Source of the DNA: Gamarada debralockiae | Taxonomy: Eukaryota > Ascomycota > Leotiomycetes > Helotiales > Hyphodiscaceae | Direction of reading: 5' to 3' | Assembly (NCBI GenBank): GCA_002803225.1 | Contig: NXFV01000641.1 | Coordinates: forward strand, 1-64,000 | Length of the DNA: 64,000 bases | Part shown: positions 33,564-44,568 of the stretch, piece by piece | Layout: every line of letters starts with the position of its first letter | How positions within the stretch are numbered: position 1 is the stretch's first letter | Program-made: the position numbers and the translations under genes | Notes under the pieces: generated by a model | The model's input: the letters and a program-made list of their open reading frames with translations, nothing else | What the model was told of the DNA's origin: nothing | The model's database searches: none

Positions 33564-33959
33564 CATTTCGTTGCCGAAGCCTTGACCGAGAAGGATATGC
33601 TTGCAGGACGGATCAAAACACCGCTCGAGCCCTGTGATATGCTAGGGAGTGTGATACAAGTCGAGACTTCTACATAGGAAACTCTTATCTGGCTTCTTTC
33701 CAATGTAGCTGGTTTCAGTAGCGTAATTGTATGTACGCATGACATCCAATGGTCTTTGGGGTTGAAAGAGCTCTCGCGTATCGAAGATAGAGACGCCCAT
33801 TTGAACCCCTTTGAACTCTTTGGATATGGTAGCCGCCTTAAAGGTCTCTTGGTGGTTCTCAAAGATCGATAGAGATGAAGACGATTTCCTCAGAGGGAGT
33901 GTAATGCGGAGTTTTGTCTTTTCGTTACCAAGGCCGAGAACGTGGCGGAGGCATGTCAT
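33564..33959 (-). pseudogene. Hypothetical frame with one internal TAG
   Basis: A minus-strand frame runs from ATG 33959 through FENHQETFKAATISKEFKG and MGVSIFDTRELFQPQRPL to a TAG at 33642. It then stays open in the same frame (HITGLERCFDPSCKHILLGQ) to about 33510. The composition looks like real protein and the stop could be a former CAG. I do not recognise the family. Confidence 0.25.
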
Positions 33960-36390
33960 CCGTTTTGGCTCCTTTTTGAAGTTGTGAATGGCTTATTTTA
34001 GAGTGAGAAATTCAATGTGTCTTATTATATGGGGAGGGGAGGGGCCCAGGAGTATGGAAATGCATTGCCAGAAGCATATTTCAAATGGGTCGCAGCTACT
34101 TGCGTGTTCGATTTGAATTGTGAACTGGGAGAAACGACTCTACAACTACGCCTCGTAGATACCCAAATGCTATTGAACACCTAGTACGGGTCTCCTCTCT
34201 TGCTGTCGACTTGCAAATGTTGACATATAGACCGGTCCGATTCCCCCCATCATTATCTATACAGTTGAGCTACACCTATCTCATCATGACATTGCCACTA
34301 TGCGACACGCAATTTAATTACGGAGGCTTTGCATCGTAAAACATTCACCATTCTCTTCACTTGTGATGTAAACTGGAAACACGTCAGGGTCGATGAGCAT
34401 AATAAATGACAGCCTCCTCTCAAATTTCCCTAATACTACTGAAACGATTTGAAAGTCTTGAGGAGTGGCGCCTCATTTGCAGTAGTGAAGATCTCCTAGG
34501 AATAGCTGTAGAAGGTCATGGCTTGTTGTGATGTTAACAACAGCGTTGCCATAAACCTCGAACATGGAGGCAGATTCTTAATCCCAGTCATGTTCGTCGT
34601 CTTGAATAATGCACAAAGAATCAATCCAAAGATAACCGAGTCCCAGTGCTCGAGTGACGACAATCGCACCATGAAAAGTTTTGCAGAGGGCGTCGATTGG
34701 GATCGTGTGGTGGAGAGCGTCGATATTGTTCGTCATAAGCTGCAAAAGACCAAGAAGTCAGTAATCACCCACTCCGGTTGAAGAATTGCGCTCTTGAACC
34801 TCGATTAATGAGTCCCAACTTATAGAACAACACGAGAGACTAATTGCCCTACCAGTTTAACTCACTTTGAGGATGTTGAGTTCCACCAGCAGTGACTCAA
34901 TGTCGAATAGGCGGGAGACAGGTTTGTTTTCCTGGGTGTAACAAGTCGAATTCCTTCTTAGTGGAGTTTTAACAATCGTGTCGGTAATCTGCCAGTGCGT
35001 TCCATGCGACACTGTCGATGAGTGTCCATACAAATTTTCAGCCACTCCTTTGCGAACGCAAGCGAGGTCAAAGACCCAGTTGATCCCTCAAGTTCGGGAT
35101 CGATTGCATAGGAAGATGACGGTGAATTAATGGATAACCAATTTTTTAATATGTTCCATTAGTCATATCTGGTATTTGGCGTTGCAAGCAGTGAAGGCGT
35201 CTGGTCGTTCGTTGTCCCTCCTGTGTCCTCCAGTCACGAAGAATGAGGAATATACACCATGAGAGCCAGTATACAGCCCTAAAGATATTTGGGTCGTCAT
35301 TCTAAGTTCAGCGCTCAAAGCTAAGCTTTGACGGAGCTCTCCAGCTCGATCCTTCCTCAAACTGTCCAACATACGCATGCAGAAAAAGTAGCCATCATCT
35401 GCCGACGCTATCCACAGACGAGGGTCCGTATGATAGGGAAGGTAGTGGCTGCCCTGCTTCTTATCCATTGTAAACATATCCCATTAATCGAAAATATCAC
35501 GGCATGGAGCACATAACTTTCCCAGGCTCGCTTTTTTGAACGCTTAGGCTTTCCGACATTGTTTTTCGAATGGAAACATCAAGTTTTCAGGATCTCCATA
35601 AGACAGTGAGATACGTAGTTATCAAGAGGCAATTGTTGTTACAAAGGTCGTAGGAAACAATGCAAAGCAGCAGCGCAGTGAAGCTCTCAAAGATGTCGCG
35701 ATAGGCGGAACATAGCTTAGCTAGCCTCACGTCTACACTTCCTAAGTTCTCCAATGAATTCTCTCCAGTCGCAAATCTAGGGCCTGTAATCTTCCTCAAA
35801 TTGGTATTTCCAGGAACGATGATATGAAAACGATGAAAAAGTTGGTAAGAAAAAGAATGAAAACGAGGCTGCCGAGTGAGTTTAGAAATCTCAACTTAGG
35901 CGAAGGCTAATCACTGCTGGAGGATATGAGCAGCCTTGCAACTTTCACGCAAATATCAACACTGTTTCTCCTAACTGTTCTTAACGTACGAAGTCAGAAA
36001 CAACCCAAGAACCTTTGCAAAGGCATTCCCAGTCTCGCAATTTCAGACAACTGTGCATCACGTGACTGATGATCGGAAGATCAAAGCCAAAGGATCTTCG
36101 TCTATAGTGGCAACGAGGACGGGGGAAATAGAAGCAAGGGAGCTTTGACTTTTTTTCAAGATTTCCGGTATCAAAGGAGGGGTACCTTAGGATTCAACAC
36201 GTGCGATGGCAAGCTCTCCTTGCGGAGGTGACGAAATTTGATCATCCAGGCGCGCAAAAATTCTCAGGCTGCATGCGCAACACAAAATTCTGCGTACCTT
36301 GAAAGCTTTACCCGTGACACTTGACAGTTCTCTCCTATTGCTCTTCTGGCTCTCATTCGCAAAGTCTTGCATAGAAGGCGACAAACAAAG
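33960..36390. other. Gene-poor stretch with small unrecognised frames
   Basis: Minus-strand pieces at 35587-35830 (GNTNLRKITGPRFATGENSL, ENLGSVDVRLAKLCSAYRDI), 35163-35477 and 34857-35045 read like protein and lie in order, so they may be scraps of one decayed gene, but they match nothing I know. The + frame 34518-34781 is likewise unassigned. Confidence 0.3.
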
Positions 36391-36735
36391 GCATCTAACT
36401 CGGCATCAATCCGCTTTGTCCACATTCCAGGGGGTCTTTACTGTAGCTCAAACTCGCCTATCAATTTTTTGCCTTTGCAGTACCAGAAATTTATCCCCGC
36501 GGGGTGGCCGTTCAACTAATCACAGTTCTTTGAACTACTGCTTTCAGATTAAATTCTATTGCCTGTGACAATCAGAGGCCTCCCACGTAGCATCAATCAA
36601 TCCGCTTTTGTCCGTTGATTTTCTGCCGTCACTCCAAGGGGCTTTGGCTCAAACTTGCCTGTGAAATTTCTGCCTTACAGAACATTTACCCCGCTAGGAA
36701 GCATTTCAGCCAATCACAAGGCACTACACCATCGC
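36391..36735. repeat. Diverged tandem duplication upstream of the CPSase gene
   Basis: Block 36391-36540 and block 36578-36735 share, in order, GCATCAATCCGCTTTTGTCC, GGCTCAAACT.GCCT, a TTTACCCCGC-like segment and a (C)AATCACA box, offset about 190 bases. In the second copy the last box is a perfect CCAATCA (36710-36716). It lies 150-490 bases above the attenuator-peptide ATG, so it is promoter sequence. Confidence 0.5.
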
Positions 36736-36880
36736 TAGTCTTTGGCTTCTGATTGACCCAAATCCGTTTTCCATGGTGCGGGCCGTACAACAGCACATTT
36801 GAGAATTCTATTCCGCTGCATCACAACAAAATCATATCATCCTCCAAACCAAACATCGAGAACAGAAGAAAGTTGCGCGT

Positions 36881-37226
36881 ATGAGTGGGCACCCGTCAAT
36901 CTTCACGTCTCAGGTACGTTCAGAGGCAGACAATTGCTGATTCTTTTCTTTTGACTCATGGTCCTGACGACAATCCTTATCTTTTCACCATTATCTCCTA
37001 GCACTCAACGTCACTTGGAGAGATTGCCTCAAGATTGAAGACCCAAACACTTCTTCCTTCCCTCACAGATGCTTCAATCACTTTTCAATCACTATGAGGC
37101 CTTTTACTAACGTTTCATAGGATTATATCTCAGGTTCGAGCTCCAATCCCCCTCCGAAAATCGCTCACCGCCGAAATACTAACACGTCGACCTACAGATC
37201 ACATCTGGAAAGCTTCAGTAAACTGA
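36881..37226 (+). CDS. Arginine attenuator peptide uORF (24 codons, split by two introns)
   Basis: Upstream ORF in the leader of the CPSase small-subunit gene. In related fungi the nascent peptide, with arginine, stalls the ribosome at the uORF stop and so lowers synthesis of the enzyme. Three exons: 36881-36913 (MSGHPSIFTSQ), 37121-37133 (DYIS plus one base) and 37198-37226 (rest of the Asp codon, HIWKASVN, TGA). Introns 36914-37120 (GTACGT...TTTACTAAC...ATAG) and 37134-37197 (GTTCGA...ATACTAAC...ACAG) keep the frame. The result aligns without gaps to the Neurospora arg-2 peptide, keeping FTSQDY, SDH and the Trp. The Asp at position 12, needed for stalling there, is present. Confidence 0.93.
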
Positions 37227-37280
37227 AGCGCTTTCTATCTTCCATACCTATCTCTGCCTTTAATCTTCGAATACTACATC

Positions 37281-38783
37281 ATGTTTGCTCGTATTGTGAA
37301 GCCTGCGGCTTTCAGGCCGGCAGGTTTCGGCTTCAACCCTCGAATCACCCACCAAGCCCGTTTCCTGGCCACTGTTGAGGGAAGTGCTGGACGTACTATG
37401 CCAGTCTCTCGGCCTAGGGCTACTCCTATCTCGCACGACCGAGCTACATTTACAATCAGGGTATGGCAGATCTCAATTGGCCTTGGGGGTGGGGAGGTTT
37501 TTGGCTGATTTTTCATAGGATGGACCAGTCTTCCACGGCAAATCTTTCGGAGCCAAATGCAACATCTCTGGAGAAGCTGTCTTCACCACCTCCCTCGTCG
37601 GATACCCAGAATCAATGACCGACCCCTCATACCGCGGACAAATCCTCGTCTTCACACAACCTCTGATCGGAAATTACGGTGTGCCATCCTCTGCCCGAGA
37701 CGAGCACGGACTCCTCAAATACTTTGAGTCACCCAACATCCAGTGTGTTGGTGTTGTTGTTGCGGATTATGCGGAGAAATACAGTCATTGGACTGCCGTT
37801 GAGAGTCTGAGTGACTGGTGTGCTCGTGAGGGAGTTCCAGCTATCTCTGGTGTCGATACCCGTGCTATTGTCACGTACTTGCGAGAGGAGGGTTCTTCAT
37901 TGGCTCGCCTCACAATTGGAGAGGAATACGACGCTGATCAGGATGAGGCTTTCGTCGACCCTGAGCAAATTAACTTGGTCAAGAAAGTCAGCACCAAGGC
38001 TCCATTCCACGTCAGCTCTCAGAATGGAGATATGCACATAGCAGTCATCGATTGCGGTGTCAAAGAGAACATCTTGCGAAGCTTGGTTGGCCGTGGTGCA
38101 AGCGTCACTGTCTTACCATACGATTCCCCCATCCACAAGGTCGCCCACCACTTCGATGGTGTTTTCATCTCCAACGGCCCTGGTGACCCAACTCACTGCC
38201 AAGAGACCGTCTACCACTTGCGTCGGTTGATGGAATCCTCCCAAATCCCAGTCATGGGTATCTGCCTTGGGCATCAATTGCTTGCTCTCGCAGCCGGTGC
38301 CCGCACCATCAAGCTCAAGTACGGAAACCGAGCCCACAACATTCCAGCTCTCGATTTAACAACCGGCCAATGCCATATCACTTCCCAAAACCACGGATAC
38401 GCCGTTGACACTCCCACTCTACCCCAAGAGTACAAGGAGTATTTCGTCAACTTGAACGATGGCAGCAATGAAGGTATCTTTTTGTAATATTGCTTTTTGA
38501 ATGCACATGCTAATGAGAATTTTCAGGCATGATCCACAAGACCCGCCCCATCTTCTCCACCCAATTCCACCCCGAAGCCAAGGGAGGCCCAATGGACTCC
38601 GCCTACCTCTTTGACATGTACATCGAGAATGTCCAGCGATACAAGAAGAACCAAGCCGTGTACCCAACTGGCAAGGACAACCGACCCTCCCCTCTTCTCG
38701 TAGACATCTTGTCAAAGGAACGTGTGGGTGTTGCGCCCACTCAGCCCGTTGAGAACTTGGCTCGTGCCGCGGCTGCTGCTTGA
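37281..38783 (+). CDS. cpa1: Carbamoyl-phosphate synthase, arginine-specific small (glutaminase) subunit
   Basis: Makes ammonia from glutamine for the large subunit in the first step toward citrulline and arginine. Exons are 37281-37460, 37519-38473 and 38527-38783 (introns 37461-37518 and 38474-38526), 463 residues. The N-terminus ([18 protein letters not shown] ... RFLATVEG) is an Arg-rich mitochondrial presequence. The CPSase small domain starts at [12 protein letters not shown] and holds [20 protein letters not shown] and [13 protein letters not shown]. The GATase domain has the triad Cys309 (GICLGHQL), His393 and Glu395 ([10 protein letters not shown]). It lies 54 bases below the attenuator-peptide stop, which marks it as the arginine-controlled isoform. 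Confidence 0.96.
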
Positions 38784-40137
38784 TTGGATGGTGGAAACAC
38801 GACTGAGTTTGATGTTTGATGGAGGCGTTCGTTTGGTTTGCACAGTACTGAATGATGAGATATGGTAAAAAGCAAGGAATGCAAAAGCTTTGTGATTTTA
38901 ATTAAGCTTTCTCTGAATACAATGCTCCCAGTTTTCATTTGAGTATTGTCCTTCGCCGTCTTGATTGTGATTCCAGTGAATTTGTTGCCTCTTGCCCAAC
39001 CCCCTCATAGGCAGGTAACACCCATGATTTTCCTATTGTTATTTCCCAAGTATCTTTATTTCCTAATAGATGTTGATTGCATGGTTTTTTTTCAAGGTCG
39101 TCTTTCTTCCAAAAGTTGTTGATTTCATCTGGATCACACTAGAAAGTCCCATGTCTTCGTCTTTATCCACTGAGCCGTGTTTCTCTTATCATTTCTAAGC
39201 ATGCCTACTATCTGAAGAACTATGTATGAAAATACTGTATTATCTGCAATATATTATGCTGTATCGCTTGAGTGTATGACTAGTGCTCCTTCGGGCCATA
39301 CAAACTGATAATGGGTATTTGCAATGCTAAGCTTCAATTGCTGTACTAGCTTCAAAGATTGAAATAGTGGACGGCTGAAGCTGCTGTCTCTGCAAAAACC
39401 CTTAACCCCTTCATAGTGGAGAGTATATATACGCTTTGTAAATAGTTGTCTTGAGGTTGGACTTTCGAAGTTAGCAGTTGTTAGTCCTTGAGCTTGAGTG
39501 ACTTCCTGCCACCGTATCAGATATGAGCTTCAAAGTCCGGAGAGTGACGTCTGGCCATCATGTCGACTTCGAAGATTCTGCCAATGAATATATCCACTGT
39601 TATCTCTCGTGGCGATAGTAGCGAATCACCCAAATTCGCCAGCTCTCCAAATGCTCGCCTTGACTTGCTATCTCTCGAACTCTCTCCCCTTGTATCTCCA
39701 CCTTTCATACCACGACAATGCCTCTCTTTGGTACAATTTCACGCACGATAATCGATCATTTCAAGACAACAATTCTCAATATTTCGATTGATACTGTACC
39801 TGGACCTGCATCTGAGCAAGAACCACAGTGGTTCATACAAGATGAGCGATTCTGAAGCCCCTCCTCCTACCAGCTCTCCGCCACTTTTGCGGCCTCCACA
39901 ATGTCAGTCGTTCGTCAATAGTGAGCAAATCTCAACTGCATCGTGCCTGCAGACATCCGTCATCTTCGCGGTCTCTATCCTGATCCTTCTCCTAACGTCA
40001 GTAAATAGCATTGCTCGTCTTACTAACGCGTCCATCCGCGCATTATAATCCCTCATTCAACCTGAGCAATCCAAAATGTTGACATTTGCACCTCTTCCAT
40101 CGCTCGTTCACGCGGATCAATTCACAACTCTCAACCC
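38784..40137. other. Intergenic, AT-rich, nothing recognised
   Basis: Terminator side of cpa1 and upstream flank of the NRK-like relic. Short frames (39517-40048) look accidental, although 39841-40048 encodes a Pro/Ser-rich start and one hydrophobic stretch. Confidence 0.35.
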
Positions 40138-41780
40138 TTGGCCGAAGCGAACATTCTCGTTACCCACTGCTCAGAATGCCATCATCGAGGCATATTCAAC
40201 AAATGTATCACTGTGGCTATACCCGGCTGCTCCTCGTCTGGCAAGACTACACTCGCGGCTCTACTCGCTGAGATCTTCTCAGCGAATGAGATACCAAGAT
40301 CCGCGAATCTACAAATCACGTTGAACGACTCAGCGACCTGTCCCATCAGCAAAGAGAACGAGGATTCGAACGCGAAGAAGAAGCAGGATCAACAGTCCAC
40401 AACTGCTCAGATTTAAAGAGCGATTATCATCCACCAGGATGCCTACTTCCTCGATAAATGATCCTGCCCTTTTATTACCTTTTAACAGCACACCCACGGA
40501 TCTTGAATTCATTGAGAAGACACTGGTCAATGACACCATTGGCGCGTATATCTTGAGCTGGGGGCGGAAGTCGCATTCAATGGAATCTGAATCACTCAAA
40601 CTACTCCAGCCATTCGACCAATACACATGCAGATGACTGGAAGCCAGTCCCTCCTGTATGGAGTATCACAGGCTCAGACACTGACTGCTGGTCCACGCTC
40701 GACATTCCCTGCTTGGCTACTACTATCAAGCACGTCTGCGAGCAAGGCTGCTTGTCAAAATCCTCTCTCCGTCGTGATGAAGAGATAGCTGTGAAGCTTC
40801 CAGGACTTCTTATTTCGGCTGTTGAACATGACTCTATTCTCCTCGAGCACATGGACCTAATCATTCAAATGAAGAAACGTGGTCAAAGTCTGGATCAAGC
40901 ATCAGGCGGTTACGAACGCTGTCACGCTTCGAAGGTCTCAACATCAAGGGAGCGATTGAGACTGGCACAGGCAAAGAGGAGCTCCGTCCCAAGCTTGCAT
41001 TCATTGAAGGCTTCCTGCTTTCCCCTCCCCTACTTCCCACTCCAACCGCCCCAGCACCGACAGCAACAAAGAAAATACACCCCAAGTCCCAGAGAACGAG
41101 CTTGGCGATGAGCAAGGAACTCCCGAAGAGAGAACGACTTTTCAACACTATGAGGCGCAGGAGGCTTCTTTCCAGAGAATCAATGCTGAGGCCAAGGAGA
41201 AGTTGATGGACAAGTTCGACATCAAGTTGTTCCTTCCCACATCCAAATACCAAGCGAGGGAACGGCGTCTTGTGCGTGATTGTTACATTGACGCTCTTGC
41301 CGGCAAGCGGATTCCAGGCCAGATGTGGAAGACGGATGGGTACTTTGAGGAGGTTGTTTGGGGTAATTACGTCAAGGAGCATGGCTGGTTGTTTGAGGGT
41401 AGTGCTGTCGAGGGTGCAGCTAAGGTTCGACAGAGGTTGTCGCTGAGGGTGAGACAAGCGGAGGTGCGATGGCCTTATGCAAGGCAAGCGCAGAGGCAGT
41501 CAAGAGTAGTGTTCATGTACGACTTGATTTGGACGCTGGAATCAGCGACATAGTTCGCTGGGCAGTTGCAGTCATCTTGGAGGAACTTGGGAAGAAGGTA
41601 TGTAATGGCAGATCAAAGTCAGAATTCCTGGATGCAGCTGGAGATGGACATGGCGACGACAATCAATACGACCATGATGAAGACGATGAAAAGCCGGAGA
41701 AGAGTTCCAAGAAGTGCAAAACCAAACACAGGGTTGGACAATAAACTAACTGTTACAGGAACATCGTGCACGGGAAGATC
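40138..41780 (+). pseudogene. Nicotinamide-riboside-kinase-like gene, frame-broken
   Basis: NRK enzymes phosphorylate nicotinamide riboside to NMN in NAD salvage. The pieces are in order: Walker A strand and loop ITVAIPGCSSSGKTTLAALL (P-loop 40225-40251); after a TAA, IIIHQDAYFLDK (40423-40458), the conserved H-Q-D-x-F/Y element; DWKP.PPVW and DTDCWSTLDIP; then LAFIEGFLLSPP (40994 on); then KFDIKLFLPTSKYQARERR, GYFEEVVWGNYVKEHGWLFE (to 41397), the family C-terminal block. They lie in at least three frames without splice sites that join them, and stops intervene. A further scrap, DAGISDIVRWAVAVILEELG, follows to about 41597. Either decayed or badly altered; not readable as one protein. Confidence 0.65.
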
Positions 41781-42477
41781 ATGGAGCTGAAGGTTCGTTT
41801 TGTTGAACTGTTCAATGTCAACAAGAAGGCTGAGGATGGTATCAACGGCGGCGGACATACAGAGCAACAGAATTGACAGAGCATCTTCTCAATGCGGAAG
41901 GGAAAGGGAGAGTTGGACACAAAGGGCAAAGGCAAGCAGGGAGACGTGAAGGAAAGAGGCAAACCAAAGCAAAAGGATGTTGGATTGAAGACGATTCTTG
42001 GAAGCGGAAACGCTGATCGTGGTTTCTTCAGCCCTAAGCTATAGCTTGGGAGAAAAGATTTTGCGCACAGATTAGCTTAGAGCGTTGGATATGAATTTAC
42101 GTTTGTGTATTTGGTGCCTGTATAGCGAAGTCGGGGACAAGAAGTATAGCGGTGAGGAAATTGAAGCATTTGTCTTCTTCAGAATTGTTGCATCATCGTG
42201 AGGCTTTCGTTCCCATCTTATGCAACTCTGATATGGAACTATGGTACGGCGCGTCGCCACCAGGCTTCACCATTGATGATCTCATCAATCACCTCTAAAT
42301 CTCCGACTCCAGCCTCTCAACGACATGTCACCTAGCTACAGATAACTCTCTAAGCAAAGCCGCCAACCAGACTTGGGAAGTGGATACTGGAAAGTGCTGA
42401 ATTGATAACGCTGTAGAGGTCAGCAGGCAGTTTAACTGAGAGGGGGTGAGGGGTTGCAGGATCCAGTGACGATGGTC
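41781..42477. other. Intergenic, nothing recognised
   Basis: A Lys/Glu-rich + frame around 41880-42015 may be the 3' end of the NRK-like relic; no independent gene is seen. Confidence 0.3.
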
Positions 42478-43381
42478 CTATCGTACATTAACATGAGCTT
42501 CATCGAATCCAATTGCTTTAGGCCAGCAGGTGATGCAACAGCATGCTAGTGGTCTGAGGCAGTCGAGCCATGGTGTGTTGCTGGCGTGACTGGTAGAGGC
42601 GACTGTCGGCTTCCATTGCACGGTCTTGATCAAGCGCATCCGTTCAGGAATCAGTGTTAGTGACAGCTTCAGCACATCGTTCAGGCTATCGAAGTCGAAG
42701 GTGTTCTCTTTGTAGAGAATCTCGATGGCCTCGCTGTATCTGCATACTATTCAGCTTCGACAGGAACTGGAGACGAGAGAGGACTTACATCCGTCGACAA
42801 CTTTGCAACAATGGCAACAATCCAACGTTGCCCCACGCATCACCAGCGCCTTTGACCTTGAAATTCTGCCTGCACGGTATTCCCCGACAAAGTTCCGGAG
42901 TGTGGCTCTTGCATCTCGTATGAGACATCCGTCGATATGCCTCGACGAAGTAGATATGAATAACATATCCACCCAAAACCTCCTGATAAATCTTCCTCCT
43001 GATCTCCAACGGCAGCTTGAAAATCCCCGACTCCTCCTGCCTGTCCGTCACCGTCAGAACCCTGCTAGCTACCAGCATCTCAACCTCCTTCCTCAAATCC
43101 ACATCTTCTTCCTTCTTCTCCTCCGGCTCGGGCCTTCCAATCGTCAAATGCTTCTCCAGCCTCGGCTCCACTCTCCTCGGTGTCGTCCTCATCATTTCTT
43201 TCTTCCTCTTCTTGCACTCTCTCCGCCGTCTCGTGTTGGGCCGCTCATACTTCCTAGCCTTGCAAAACAATTCTTTCGCGATGATCCCGCCGCCTACGAG
43301 GCAAATACAGGGCAAGAAACAAATCGTCGCGATGGCAGTAAAGGTGCCTTCAATGGCGCTCAGCCTTCGACTGCGTCGCAT
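42478..43381 (-). CDS. DUF7730-type fungal protein with N-terminal hydrophobic segment
   Basis: Two exons, 42789-43381 and 42478-42739, with intron 42740-42788 (GTAAGT...TATGCAG), 284 residues. A hydrophobic N-terminus (TAIATICFLPCICLVGGGII) may be a membrane anchor and is followed by a basic stretch. The domain starts at SGIFKLPLEIRRKIYQEVLG and contains LLPLLQSCRR-IYSEAIEILY and KENTFDFDSL, the usual core of these F-box-like proteins. The protein stops about 65 residues after this core, earlier than most relatives, so the C-terminus may be truncated or a further intron missed. Function unknown. Confidence 0.7.
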
Positions 43382-44568
43382 TATAACTCAAGTCATGGAA
43401 CAGCACAATAATTTAAGATTGGCGGGGTAATATGAAGAAAGGTATTGATGGAGATTAAAAGCAGGATAGACTGTTCCTCCAGGACTGACAATCAGGCAAC
43501 GAATCTGCCTGACGTCGATGAGGCTAATAATGCCGCGCACGGGAAAATGAAAACTTAAACCGTCCAAGTCCTGGTTCAGGACTCGCTCCCGTCTGACGTC
43601 TCAGAACACGAGGTTGCGCTGTCTCACAGCTTATCAGTCATGCCAATCGGAGACATGCATGAATGCGAGCGAATGAGGTGGGATAGTTGGAGAGGACTTT
43701 GGATGTGGTGTTAGGCGACTGGTGGTTGATTGTTTGGGTGAGTTTGGAGGCTGATGGCTAGCGCGGAGCGTGGAGTAAGCGAACAGGGCCCCCTGTCTGT
43801 GTATCCTGTCGAAAAGAATGAAAATAACATCTTTCCCATAGCGCATTACCGCGACACTTGCATTCTGATGCTGAGACTCCACTTGTGAGTCTATGGGTGC
43901 CGTGTGTGGGTCCGAAGGGTTCTTTGACGATCAGCGGGCAGCCTTCACTAGTGAATCCCGGTTTGGTATTGGGTTCTACGAGCCTAGCTAGTCCCCCACC
44001 AAACTATAGAAGAATCAGGAACGTAGACATGAGCACCAGTTTGTATGGCAGTAGCAGCACTAGGGGTGTTAATATCAGAGAAGAAGGGGAGTTAAAGTTG
44101 CGCAGAGAATATATACAGTGTATGCGAGCCGATATGCAAACTCAACAAATTCTGGATCAGTAGAGTAGTAAGAGGAGGAGGCTTGATGGTGTGGAGTTGG
44201 TACATATACAGATTCAGCTGAGAAGAGAAACGGATATCAAAGAATGACTAATTCGAAGAGTCCATCCTGAATGGCAAGAAACCAATCAAAAATAGACAAG
44301 ATCTAGACTCGACGAGAGGCGAAGGGGAATCTAGCTCTTTTACCAGCGGATCCTCACGCGCAACCAGCGAAGCCATATCTGCCAATGCTGAAGTGGTCTT
44401 TGACTCTCGACATCGCACTTATTTTCTTTTAATTCAGAAAGTTGCGAGCGTGAAGATTCGTAATCGTGGAGCAACTTCTATCGCATCATCGTCTGACGCC
44501 TCTCTAGGTAAATTCCACGAATTCGTCCTTACGGGAGATGTTGCGTCGTCACAGGTATCCTATCAGAG
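43382..44568. other. Intergenic, nothing recognised
   Basis: The + frame at 43858-44163 (101 codons) shows no domain. Confidence 0.3.

Noticed and set aside
43858..44163. 101-codon + frame
   Set aside because: No domain and no link to the downstream broken gene; left as unassigned.
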